A stretch of DNA of 64,000 nucleotides from Faecalicatena contorta (GTDB taxonomy: Bacteria; Bacillota; Clostridia; Lachnospirales; Lachnospiraceae). Position numbers and translations under genes: made by a program. Positions 25,655 to 34,775 of this stretch are shown in pieces; position 1 is the stretch's first letter, and each line of letters starts with the position of its first letter. Under the pieces are notes generated by a model, which worked only from the letters and a program-made list of their open reading frames with translations, did not search any database and was not told the origin of the DNA. The DNA is taken from contig NZ_QGDS01000004.1 of the NCBI RefSeq assembly GCF_003149105.1, positions 186,001-250,000 of the forward strand. The letters run 5' to 3'.

Positions 25655-26130
25655 TGGCCGGCTAACGTTAGCCGACCGCCGTTATATTTATCCCATCCCC
25701 TTGCCATGGGAGTATACCAGGCTGACTAAAGCATCATCATATTGTCCTGCCGAAACCCTTTCCTTACAGCAGACCAATTCCAGGCGCTACCCCAGACTAG
25801 CGGCTCCTCGCCGATAGAAGTATCATTATCCTCCTCATTTCAAACAATCTGCTATCGATTGCTCATGTAAACTGCCGCTATCATACCTTTCGCGTCTTCT
25901 ATTACGATCCCTAGCTTTCATCCTGTTCGGACAGGTATTTCATGGCGAAGCTGATGGGTTTACATCACTTATGTGTTTTGGATTATGTACCTGTGTATAC
26001 TGGCTATTTAGTTTTCATTGTGGGCTCTTTATCAGCCCATGAAAGGATGTTTTCTGCAAACATACTTTCATTGACTGACAAAGGTCAGAGCGGATAGCAG
26101 GCAATCTGTATTGCCTTTATATGTATCCGT
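25655..26130 (-). ncRNA. Candidate large structured noncoding RNA
   Basis: This 480-base stretch has no credible reading frame but many closed hairpins. These are CGGATA/TATCCG enclosing GGCAAT/ATTGCC (26091-26129), CTGAC/GTCAG (26075-26088), an 11-bp stem at 26041-26069, TGGGCT/AGCCCA (26021-26039), CCTGT/ACAGG (25922-25935), ATTG..CTGCCG with CAGCAG..CAAT (25741-25778), CCCAT/ATGGG (25692-25710), and the 16-bp palindrome CGGCTAACGTTAGCCG (25659-25674). Strand is inferred from the neighbouring genes. It could instead be a dense set of protein-binding sites such as an origin of transfer. Not matched to a known family. Confidence 0.5.
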
Positions 26131-26148
26131 CTGCCTTATATAACACGA

Positions 26149-26388
26149 TTAACTTGTTAAAATCTTGAACTCCAGAACTTTGGAAATTAACTTGTTTTCC
26201 AGCCGACTACACAGCTCTTCGTCCACATATAGATAGGTTCCACCATAGTCATCGTAGAGTTTCCTTGTCGCCAGTACGGCAATGTATTTTCTGTAGTATT
26301 GGATCACAGCGTTTACTGCCGTAATATCACCGCGTGTTGCTGCTATGATGGTATCTCCTGGCAACGTCAATATCTTCTTGTATTCCAT
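26149..26388 (-). CDS. Tn916 ORF8-like helix-turn-helix protein
   Basis: 79-residue protein of the helix-turn-helix type found in conjugative transposons (ILTLPGDTIIAATRGDITAVNAVIQYYRKYI). It lies four bases after a sigma-factor-like gene, as in Tn916. GGGTGAG precedes the ATG. Presumed role is regulation of excision or transfer genes. Confidence 0.8.
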   Translation of the reverse strand: MEYKKILTLPGDTIIAATRGDITAVNAVIQYYRKYIAVLATRKLYDDYGGTYLYVDEELCSRLENKLISKVLEFKILTS

Positions 26389-26392
26389 TAAC

Positions 26393-26812
26393 TCACCCCC
26401 AGTCTATGTATTTTCGTAATTGCTTCAGCGTATGATTTCGCTGTCTGGAAACAGTTCTTCGGACCATATGTAATTGCTCTGCAATTTCTCTGTCACTCTT
26501 TCCTAAAAAATAAGACAACAGAATAATATCCCGCTTGCACTCCGGTATGTGGTTCAGAGCCTCAGCTAATTCATTTCCTCTGACAACAACCGGCAACCCC
26601 TTGACCTTGAAAATATGCTCATCTGCAAAATACTCATCAAAATCAGCCAATTGCATGTGTTCATGATCCGCGAGATCAGAAAGACTTTTTTCTCGTTTTC
26701 GTTGCCTCTCCAGCTCATCATAAAAGTCCCTTACTTCGTTTTTTAGTACCTTTTTACAAAAACTATCAAATTGGCCGGATATCCTTTTTTCAAAAGAATT
26801 GTAACTTTCCAT
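26393..26812 (-). CDS. Tn916 ORF7-like sigma-70 family protein
   Basis: 139 residues. The C-terminal region-4 helix-turn-helix is plain: IPECKRDIILLSYFLGKSD, REIAEQLHMVRRTVSRQRN. The N-terminus resembles a shortened region 2. In Tn916-like elements this sigma-like protein promotes expression of the recombination genes. GGAGGGG lies before the ATG, and it is co-transcribed with the HTH protein. Confidence 0.85.
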   Translation of the reverse strand: MESYNSFEKRISGQFDSFCKKVLKNEVRDFYDELERQRKREKSLSDLADHEHMQLADFDEYFADEHIFKVKGLPVVVRGNELAEALNHIPECKRDIILLSYFLGKSDREIAEQLHMVRRTVSRQRNHTLKQLRKYIDWG

Positions 26813-27185
26813 TCCGTTCTCCCCTCCTTGTTAAGAGCGGGCGTTGCTCATCCCTTTCACACACCAGAACAGTAAAAAAGTAATTTGGGGACACATGATA
26901 TGTCTGTATTTGTATTTTTTTGTAATAACTGTGTTTTTCATTTCCATACTTCCCTCCGCTTAATTGTTATGAACTTCTAACGCAAAGGCGGTGAGCGTAA
27001 ATGAATGTTTATTTCTTTGTGTCGGAATTTGTCGAATAAAAAGCAGAAAAATACCCGCATGGGAAGTTTCCATACGGGTATCAATATGCTTATAACTATT
27101 AAATTTTTCTTTGAACATTTTATTCTCAAATTTTAAAATACACTGAGTCATTAGCCAATTATGGTTTGATTTTTCTTATATTGGG
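26813..27185. other. Intergenic region upstream of the sigma gene
   Basis: 373 bases without a credible gene; it holds the terminator at 27051-27081. The rest is AT-rich, and a 63-codon frame here has no coding character. Confidence 0.5.
27051..27081 (-). terminator. Terminator of the alpha-glucan operon
   Basis: ATACCCG-C-ATGG pairs with CCAT-A-CGGGTAT, followed on the minus strand by TTTTTCTG. It lies 105 bases past the ROK kinase stop. Confidence 0.8.
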
Positions 27186-28136
27186 TTATTCTATCACCAG
27201 TTTTACACCGCCATAAATCCCCGCATCATTTCCCAGTCTCGCTTTTACAAAGACAGTATCTTTCGATGCATGAAATGCATACCGCTGATAATATTTTTGG
27301 ATGCCATTGATTAGAATCTCGCCTGCCTCTGACAGCCCACCACCAATGACAAATACCTCCGGATCGATCACACAGGATATCTGTGCCAATGCCTTACCAA
27401 GTAATTTACAAGCCTCATCGACCTTATTAAGGGCAAGTAAGTCTCCACACTTTGCGGCATCAAAGATATCTTTTGCTGTTAGTTCTTTTCCATTATTTAA
27501 CCTGGTCGGTACTTTGACCGGATTATTATGTACTTTTAAATAATGACTAGCCACTGCAGCAATCCCTCTCGCCGAAGCATATTGTTCCAGGCATCCATGA
27601 TTTCCACAAGTACATTGATTGAGTTCTTCTTCCACCACCCTCATATGCCCAATCTCCCCAGCTGCACCGTGTTTGCCTGAAACAATTTTGCCATTGATAA
27701 TGACTCCTGCTCCCACTCCAGTTCCCAGCGTCACCATAATCAGGTCTCTGTAACCTTCGCCTCCGCCTTTCCACATTTCTCCAAGTGCAGCGACATTAGC
27801 ATCATTACCTGCCCTTACTTTTAATCCAGTCAATGCTTCTAATTTCTGTTCTACATTTAAAATCCCCCAACCAGTATTGACACACCGATAGACAGTTCCA
27901 TCTTTTCCAACCGGTCCTGGTACTCCCAGCCCAATTCCTGCTACGTCTGCTGCTGAAATTGTTTCATCTGATAGTTTTTGCTGAATTGCCTCGGCAATAT
28001 CTGTTAAGATGTATCCACCATTTTCTTCTGTGCGAGTCGGAAGCTCCCACTTTTCCATGAGTTCACCATTGGTTTTAAACAATCCCAGCTTCAGCGTTGT
28101 GCCGCCAATATCAATTCCAAATGCGTACCTTTTCAT
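27186..28136 (-). CDS. ROK-family glucokinase
   Basis: Cytoplasmic sugar kinase of 316 residues. The ATP phosphate loop is GIDIGGTT near residue 7. The ROK sugar-binding and zinc motifs are EIGHMRV and CTCGNHGCLEQYAS, and GTGVGAGVI lies in the middle. It probably phosphorylates glucose released by the three hydrolases upstream. The ATG at 28136 follows AGAAGGG; a longer frame to 28199 would run into the GH13 gene and is rejected. The gap to GH13 is 19 bases. Confidence 0.9.
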   Translation of the reverse strand: MKRYAFGIDIGGTTLKLGLFKTNGELMEKWELPTRTEENGGYILTDIAEAIQQKLSDETISAADVAGIGLGVPGPVGKDGTVYRCVNTGWGILNVEQKLEALTGLKVRAGNDANVAALGEMWKGGGEGYRDLIMVTLGTGVGAGVIINGKIVSGKHGAAGEIGHMRVVEEELNQCTCGNHGCLEQYASARGIAAVASHYLKVHNNPVKVPTRLNNGKELTAKDIFDAAKCGDLLALNKVDEACKLLGKALAQISCVIDPEVFVIGGGLSEAGEILINGIQKYYQRYAFHASKDTVFVKARLGNDAGIYGGVKLVIE

Positions 28137-28155
28137 GCCTGTACCCTTCTTTGCT

Positions 28156-29778
28156 TTACTCCATAGAATCATCAGCCTTGTACCACATGATACTTTCATA
28201 AGGACGCAAAACTATTTCTTCTTGTAGCTGTGTCTCTTTATAATTAGTAAGTATTATATCTGTATTCTTTACTAATTTACTTATCTCAGATGGGCATACC
28301 ACCTCTTCCCCCGTAAAGTTTCCTACTACATAAAGTTCCTGCCCATTCCACGTTCTCACATATGAAAAAATTCTCGCATCTTCTTCTGCTAACAGCTTAA
28401 AATCTCCTTCTGAAATAATGTCATATGTTTTTCGTATTTGGATCAGGGATTGATAGAAAGAGAATATTGATTCTTCTATGCTTAATTCCTTCTCAACATT
28501 AATCTCAGAATAATTAGGGTTTACCTTAATCCATGGTGTACCATTTGTAAAGCCGGCGTACTCTTTGGCGCTCCACTGCATGGGTGTTCTGGCATTATCA
28601 CGCCCCTTTGCATAGATCCCTTTCATAATCTTCTCCATGCTCCATCCTGCTGCAAGTTTTTCCTGCACCATATTGATAGTCTCCACATCCTTATAGTCTT
28701 CTAACGGAAACTCTACATTCGTCATGCCAATTTCTTCGCCCTGATATATATAGGGTGTCCCCTGCATTCCATGAAGTACCATTGCCAGCATCTTGGCACT
28801 TTCCCTTCGATATCTTCCATCATCTCCCATCCTAGATACAATGCGCGGTTGATCGTGATTAGACCAAAACAAACTATTCCAGCCATTTTTATAAAGTGCG
28901 TGCTGCCATATTTTAAATACTTGCTTAAGCTCATTTACATCCAATTTCTTTAAATCCCACTTCCCATTCCCCTTTACCTCTTCAAGCCCCAGATGTTCAA
29001 AACCAAAAACCATCGTCAGCTCTTTCCTTTCAGGCTTAGAGTACATAGGTGCTGTGATCGGTGTCGCAAAAGAAGTTTCACCAACGGTAAATACTTCCCT
29101 GCCCGCGAAACAATTTTGATGCATTTCCTGCAGGTATTCATGTGTTTGCGGACTGATCATAAGTTCTTTTCCCGGCACTTTCCCAATCAAGTCAATCACA
29201 TCCATGCGGAATCCATTAATTCCTTTGTCAAGCCACCAGTTAATCAACTGATACACCTCTTTCCGAACATTTGGGTTCTTCCAGTTAAGGTCTGGCTGCC
29301 GTTTACTAAAGAGATGATAATAATATTCATCTGTCTCTGCATTGTATTCCCACACTGAACCGCTGAAAAATGACTGCTGTCCGGTAATGGGTTTTTCCTC
29401 CCAGATGTAATAATCATGATACTTGCTTTTTTTATCGGCTTTAGCCGCCCGAAACCACTCATGCTCGTCACTGGTATGGTTTACCACCAGATCCATAATC
29501 AGCTTCATGCCTCGGTCATGCAGCATCCCCAGAAGCTCTTCCAACTGCTCCATTGTTCCAAACAATGGATTAATTTTATAATAATTACTGATATCATAGC
29601 CATTATCATCCATTGGTGACTCATAAACCGGTGTTAGCCATATAACATCTACCCCCAGCTGGTTTAGATAATCCACCTTTTCGATCACCCCGCCAATATC
29701 TCCAATACCATCTCCATTGCTATCTTTAAAACTCATTGGATATACTTGATATACAACTGCTTTCTTCCACCACTCCAT
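28156..29778 (-). CDS. GH13 oligo-1,6-glucosidase
   Basis: 540 residues, a little shorter than typical oligo-1,6-glucosidases. The start is MEWWKKAVVYQVYPMSF. Catalytic residues are Asp near 192 in GFRMDVIDLIG, Glu near 234 in TVGETSF and Asp near 309 in SNHDQPR. The Val after the nucleophile (RMDV) is the residue associated with alpha-1,6 rather than alpha-1,4 preference. No signal peptide, so it acts inside the cell on imported isomalto-oligosaccharides. AGGAGG lies before the ATG, which sits two bases from the GH31 stop. Confidence 0.92.
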   Translation of the reverse strand: MEWWKKAVVYQVYPMSFKDSNGDGIGDIGGVIEKVDYLNQLGVDVIWLTPVYESPMDDNGYDISNYYKINPLFGTMEQLEELLGMLHDRGMKLIMDLVVNHTSDEHEWFRAAKADKKSKYHDYYIWEEKPITGQQSFFSGSVWEYNAETDEYYYHLFSKRQPDLNWKNPNVRKEVYQLINWWLDKGINGFRMDVIDLIGKVPGKELMISPQTHEYLQEMHQNCFAGREVFTVGETSFATPITAPMYSKPERKELTMVFGFEHLGLEEVKGNGKWDLKKLDVNELKQVFKIWQHALYKNGWNSLFWSNHDQPRIVSRMGDDGRYRRESAKMLAMVLHGMQGTPYIYQGEEIGMTNVEFPLEDYKDVETINMVQEKLAAGWSMEKIMKGIYAKGRDNARTPMQWSAKEYAGFTNGTPWIKVNPNYSEINVEKELSIEESIFSFYQSLIQIRKTYDIISEGDFKLLAEEDARIFSYVRTWNGQELYVVGNFTGEEVVCPSEISKLVKNTDIILTNYKETQLQEEIVLRPYESIMWYKADDSME

Positions 29779-29779
29779 T

Positions 29780-32700
29780 CTACTTTTCCCTCCTGCATAT
29801 TTGAAAATCTTCTTTTTCAATCACAAAATCCCATACCGAGTCTGCTTTCCGAAGTACAATAATCTCATGTACATCTGCTTTTACATCATAAAGCTGACCA
29901 CCCTTAAAAACCTCTCCTGTAAAGAGGTGAATCCATTCTCCTCGCGGAACATACACCCTACGGAAAGTTGCCCCTTCACTAATAACCGGTGCCACCAACA
30001 AATCATCACCAAACATATATTGATCAAATATATCCCATGTTGATTCATCTTCTGGAAATTCTATAAACAGTGCACGCATCATCGGAATACCAGACTGCAC
30101 GCTTTTTTCTGCCTGTTCGATAATATATGGCAGTAATGCCATCCGCAGCTTCGCATAATAGCGGTAATCTTCTATTACCCATGGGGCATTCTGCCGCTTT
30201 GCAATATTCCATGGTGTGCGATCCTGATTGAATTGGGCCTTACTCTCCGCATGATACTGCATGATAGGGCAGAAAGCAGCCATTTGTGTGGAACGGATAT
30301 ATAACTCTGCGCTTGGAATTTCACCACTGAAACCACCCAAATCCCATCCCCAAAACGGAACACCCGAAATTCCGGCATTGAGACCAGCACATAGATTTCT
30401 GCTGAATGCTTCAAAGGTTGATCGTTCATCTCCCGCCCAGTGAGCCGGCATTTTGGCAGCACCGGTATAGCCAGCCCGGGAAAAGACAATTCCGCCCCTC
30501 TTTTCTTTAATATAGCGGTAATATGCTGAAATATAAGAATTAGGATACTCATTTCTCATCTCTTTTCCGGTAGAGCCATCCGCAAAGCAAATATCATCGC
30601 CAAAAACAAACTCTCCTCCATCCGTTTTGAACCCATCAATACCAACATCTGTCACCAGATATTCTCGCTTGTCAAACCACCAACGTACTGCTTCTTCATT
30701 TGTAAAGTCAAATAAGAGGCTGCCGGTAAACCATCCTTCTGGCATCCGGTAGGCATTTCTGTCTGGCGAAACTGCGACATATCCCTGTCTAATTGCATAG
30801 GATTCATCATAATCTTTCTGCAGGTGATGCAGTGAATTTATATACTTGATAATGGGTATCTGCCACAAAATGCAGGCAAGTCCATTTTCATGAAGGTATC
30901 CTACCAATCCCTTCGGGTCCGGCCACCTACCCCACTTGGGAAATATATAATCCTGATACTGCAATGCCTTCGCTCCGTTGTTTTCCGTATAAACTGCATC
31001 ATTAAAAGCATAATAAGTTGCCTCATCGCTCCACGCTTCAATCACCAGAACTGTCGCCGGTATATCATGTTGCTTTGTAAGTTCCACCTGTTTTCGTACT
31101 TCTGTTTCACTATCCCAGTTATTACTGGACATCCATGGACCAAATGCCCAGTCTGGCAAAGGCTCTGGCCGACCTGTCAAAGTACTGAATTTGCCGATAA
31201 TATCTTTCGGTAATCCTACAAAACAATGCAGTTTTATCATTGCTTCCTGCACCTCAATTGTATAAAACTTCTCATTGCTTTTGCACATATCAAATTCTGT
31301 ATAGCATTTTGTATCCACATATAGCCCATACTTCTCGGAGCTCAAGAAATATGGCATTGGAAAGTAAGTGCGTATTCCCTGATCTTTATACTGGTTATAC
31401 ACATATACATCAACCAAATTTCCGCGCTGATTTATATGATTATAACGTTCACCAAAACCATAAAATCTTTCTTGCTTCCTCGCTGCTATTTGCATTCCGG
31501 TTGAAACAATTCCTTGATTATCCCGCCAGACATAAATTTCCTTGATTGTAATTTTGACATCTAATAGTTCCACCTGAAAACATGCTTCATCCGATGCAAA
31601 CACCTTCATATGACCATCTGCCTTTATTGAATAATCAGTAATCGTCGGATTATCCGTTTCTTCCAGATGTAACTCCCATTGTCCTTCTCTATCAGTAACA
31701 TGGGCCGTATATGTTTTTCCTTGATCAGATGTCAGTTCCACAATTATTTGCTTTTCATTTTCGTAAATGTGCCTGACATTTTGGATACGTTCCTTTTGGA
31801 GGATTACCAATTCATAACACTCTGACCGGTAGTCTTTTGTCGTAAAATAGTAGCTTACTTTTTCTCCACCTTTAAAGGTACCCAAATCAAACCGATAGTT
31901 CTCAGTATCCTCCTCAAAGTTTCCCACCATTTTAATTTCATTGCCAGATCCAGTCTGATATGCAACATAGATTGGCTCCGGATATCTTACTGGCCAGGCT
32001 GCTGCATATAAGACGACCCTCTCTCCTTCTTTTGGCTGCCAAGGAGTTCTTTCATAATTCTGTGATTGATAACGATTCGAGTTGCCAAACGGAACATGCA
32101 TAATTGGCTTATCTGCAAGAACTCCGGCAGCGGCAAGCTTAAATCTAACAATCTTACCGATTGCTGCTGCAATCCCCACCGCATCAGATATCTCATCCAG
32201 AAATATTTTAGCGTGTTTATAGTCAGACTTTTCTGCAAAATACCATGCCAGCATCGCTTTTTGTTCAGGTGTCTCCACCTTCATCTCGCCAACAGCCGCT
32301 ACCAGCACCAGATCTTCCGGTGTGAACAGACCAAACGGAACACATATAAACAGCAACTCTGTAGAAACTGTAAGGCCGCCCTTCACATCTACCAGTTTCC
32401 CGCCTGATGTATAGTGCGTATACACATAATTTTTCATCTCTCCAAGTGTCTGTGCAACTGCATCCTCTTTTAGAAACAAATTACTGTTATACAAGCTCCC
32501 ATACGCAAGACCCACATTGGCCGCATAAAAATCTTCTTTCTCGTCCCAAAAACTTGATTGTTTTTCTTTCCACACACTTAATATCTTTTTCTGCATTTGC
32601 TTCATCTGTAGCTTGTATGTAGCTAAAAAATCTGTCTCAGATGCCAGGCGATGATACTCTGCCGCAAGAAACAGCAAGACACACATTTCATGATAGGAGT

Positions 32701-32812
32701 GTTTTTCTAAGGTAAACATATCGTGAAGTTCTTCTTTTACCCCTGACAAATCTCCGCTGACACAGCGTCTATAGATATCTAGCCATCTCATATTCTTATT
32801 TTGCTGATTCAA
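29780..32812 (-). CDS. GH31 alpha-glucosidase/alpha-xylosidase-like hydrolase
   Basis: 1010 residues, longer than a minimal GH31 because of about 330 extra N-terminal residues of helical and beta character. The GH31 N-terminal domain contains FYGFGERYNHINQRG. The barrel has the nucleophile Asp near 729 in GIDGFKTDGGE and the acid/base Asp near 791 in HWAGDERSTF. The start is a TTG at 32812, with GAGGAGG nine bases upstream; ATG seven codons in is the alternative. Cytoplasmic. With the GH13 and GH15-like enzymes it should degrade branched alpha-glucans; an alpha-xylosidase role cannot be excluded. Confidence 0.88.
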   Translation of the reverse strand: MNQQNKNMRWLDIYRRCVSGDLSGVKEELHDMFTLEKHSYHEMCVLLFLAAEYHRLASETDFLATYKLQMKQMQKKILSVWKEKQSSFWDEKEDFYAANVGLAYGSLYNSNLFLKEDAVAQTLGEMKNYVYTHYTSGGKLVDVKGGLTVSTELLFICVPFGLFTPEDLVLVAAVGEMKVETPEQKAMLAWYFAEKSDYKHAKIFLDEISDAVGIAAAIGKIVRFKLAAAGVLADKPIMHVPFGNSNRYQSQNYERTPWQPKEGERVVLYAAAWPVRYPEPIYVAYQTGSGNEIKMVGNFEEDTENYRFDLGTFKGGEKVSYYFTTKDYRSECYELVILQKERIQNVRHIYENEKQIIVELTSDQGKTYTAHVTDREGQWELHLEETDNPTITDYSIKADGHMKVFASDEACFQVELLDVKITIKEIYVWRDNQGIVSTGMQIAARKQERFYGFGERYNHINQRGNLVDVYVYNQYKDQGIRTYFPMPYFLSSEKYGLYVDTKCYTEFDMCKSNEKFYTIEVQEAMIKLHCFVGLPKDIIGKFSTLTGRPEPLPDWAFGPWMSSNNWDSETEVRKQVELTKQHDIPATVLVIEAWSDEATYYAFNDAVYTENNGAKALQYQDYIFPKWGRWPDPKGLVGYLHENGLACILWQIPIIKYINSLHHLQKDYDESYAIRQGYVAVSPDRNAYRMPEGWFTGSLLFDFTNEEAVRWWFDKREYLVTDVGIDGFKTDGGEFVFGDDICFADGSTGKEMRNEYPNSYISAYYRYIKEKRGGIVFSRAGYTGAAKMPAHWAGDERSTFEAFSRNLCAGLNAGISGVPFWGWDLGGFSGEIPSAELYIRSTQMAAFCPIMQYHAESKAQFNQDRTPWNIAKRQNAPWVIEDYRYYAKLRMALLPYIIEQAEKSVQSGIPMMRALFIEFPEDESTWDIFDQYMFGDDLLVAPVISEGATFRRVYVPRGEWIHLFTGEVFKGGQLYDVKADVHEIIVLRKADSVWDFVIEKEDFQICRREK

Positions 32813-32827
32813 TTTTGGTTTCCTCCT

Positions 32828-34681
32828 CTAGCAGATAAAATATGCTGACACAAACTCTGCGCAAGCCCATGTCAACGGATTGATATAACATCGCTCCTCT
32901 TGATTTGCATCCACCGCCTCCGGCAGCAATCCATATGCATTACTGTGTAATACACACCAGCTCAACTTCCGACTGTATTCTTCCAAACTGCCATACTTTT
33001 TACAGTACTCCGCACAAGCCAAAGTATTAAACAGCCACGGTCCGTGATGATACTCCTGTTCCGAATAGCCGATACCATCTTCAAAGAAGGAGGCATACTT
33101 CAATAAATATGTATGCGTTTTTTGCATATTTTCATCATTAGGATAACCATAAAGTGGACCGAAGTATTGTGGAGTATCATATTTTTTTACAATATGGTCA
33201 TGGTAATCTACATATCCATAATCGTATCTTCCGATTTCCTGATTAAATGTCGTTTGAATCCCTGCATAAATCCGAATACATAACTTTTTACATTTCTCTT
33301 CATACTTCTCATTTCCATATAGTGAAAACAGTTCTTTTGCTGCATCAATGCCGCCATAAATGAACATATTGGATGATGTAATAAAGGCACCGCCGAATAC
33401 TCCTTCATTTACGCCCCCCTCCGCACCGACCATTCCCCACTTGGTTTGTGCTCCTTCTAAAACCTCTATTAAGGATATCAATAGCTTTTCTGCAATAAGC
33501 AGTTTACCGGTTATCTGATAAAACTCATAAATAATCCGACAAAAGTATCCAATCGAATCCAACTGGTGAAATACATTATTATTAGCACCTTCATTTGGTC
33601 TGCCACGGCCGTCATACCGCTGATAAAATTCCCCATTTTCCTTACGTTTACGCTCAATCAAATAGCAAAGAATGGATTCGCATTCCCGGACATGTCCTGC
33701 TAACAAAAAGGCTCTTGCCACCATAATAGAATCCCGGGCATAATAACATGGCATCTGATTGCAGAAATAGTGTCCGGTCAAGTCTGCCGGTATATACCCC
33801 CCGACACAAACTGCTTTCAATGCAATCAAATTTGTATATGCCATATCTTTAAACTCCTCCGGCCTATCCTGTGTATCAATGATTCCTTCCGTCAACCAAG
33901 ATCTCCAAAAAGATCCAGCTGCTTCCCTGGCGTCCTCCATTTGATATTCCTGAATATCCTGATGGAGTTCCTGACTGGAATCCGCAAAAATCAATGCCCA
34001 GCGATATACAACTGTCTCTCCTGGCAAAACAGTGAATTCTTCTCCGCTCACGCACCCCAGACGACAATCTGTATGTACTGCTTCTTTCTGCTCTTTTCTT
34101 TTCATTACATCCAGAAATGTCTGATATGCAAAATCCGTGGGGGAGTCTTCTACCATATATTGTTCCATCTTCCCCTGTGCTATCATACCAATATGCACAT
34201 TGCCGGTATGTATCAGAATATCCCCCTGTTCTGATAGCTTACTGTGTATTTGCCGTCCATTACGCACAGCCGCGTATCCATAACAGGTAAGTCGCTGCGA
34301 TTTATTACTTTCATTTGATATAGAACACTCAAATACTAACCGATTCTTACCATAAGCATATATCTGATCCTGCTTAATAAGATCATGCTCCTCCAATTGG
34401 AATGTATCTACATAGCGATGATGCTCTTCCACCCTTGTCTGATATGGTCTGATATGTTCCGGATGAGTATGCGCTTTCCATTTTTTATTTCCATAATACA
34501 ATGTATCTTCTATTTTTACCATTGTGACTGCTGACTGAAGCAGATCATGATCATATTCTTTATAAAACAGGTGATATATCCCCGTCCCATTAATATCTAC
34601 AATCCCATTATTTACAGTATAAATAGATGCTATATTTTCATTTCCGATCAGGCCGATCCCTGTGTACTGTTCTCTCTCCAT
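32828..34681 (-). CDS. GH15-like glucoamylase-type hydrolase
   Basis: 617 residues. A beta-sandwich-like N-terminal half is followed by an (alpha/alpha)6 barrel. Barrel motifs resemble GH15: YYARDSIMVARAFLLAGH, ERKRKENGEFYQRYDG, HQLDSIGYF, EYHHGPWLFNTLACAEYC, and the terminal LLPEAVDA with NPLTWACAEFV. By family knowledge such enzymes release glucose from alpha-glucan ends. Assignment is by motif resemblance only, and the exact catalytic Glu pair is not certain. No signal peptide. The ribosome site is weak, so translation may depend on the preceding gene. Confidence 0.72.
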   Translation of the reverse strand: MEREQYTGIGLIGNENIASIYTVNNGIVDINGTGIYHLFYKEYDHDLLQSAVTMVKIEDTLYYGNKKWKAHTHPEHIRPYQTRVEEHHRYVDTFQLEEHDLIKQDQIYAYGKNRLVFECSISNESNKSQRLTCYGYAAVRNGRQIHSKLSEQGDILIHTGNVHIGMIAQGKMEQYMVEDSPTDFAYQTFLDVMKRKEQKEAVHTDCRLGCVSGEEFTVLPGETVVYRWALIFADSSQELHQDIQEYQMEDAREAAGSFWRSWLTEGIIDTQDRPEEFKDMAYTNLIALKAVCVGGYIPADLTGHYFCNQMPCYYARDSIMVARAFLLAGHVRECESILCYLIERKRKENGEFYQRYDGRGRPNEGANNNVFHQLDSIGYFCRIIYEFYQITGKLLIAEKLLISLIEVLEGAQTKWGMVGAEGGVNEGVFGGAFITSSNMFIYGGIDAAKELFSLYGNEKYEEKCKKLCIRIYAGIQTTFNQEIGRYDYGYVDYHDHIVKKYDTPQYFGPLYGYPNDENMQKTHTYLLKYASFFEDGIGYSEQEYHHGPWLFNTLACAEYCKKYGSLEEYSRKLSWCVLHSNAYGLLPEAVDANQEERCYINPLTWACAEFVSAYFIC

Positions 34682-34775
34682 AGCTGTCTTGATTACCCTT
34701 TCTATCTTAAAATGAGCACTGCAAAATACTTGAAGTATCTATCCCGTATTTTGCAGCACTCTTCCTACTTACCTT

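Noticed and set aside
26960-27151. A 63-codon minus-strand frame
   Set aside because: It runs through the operon terminator at 27051-27081 and has no ribosome site.
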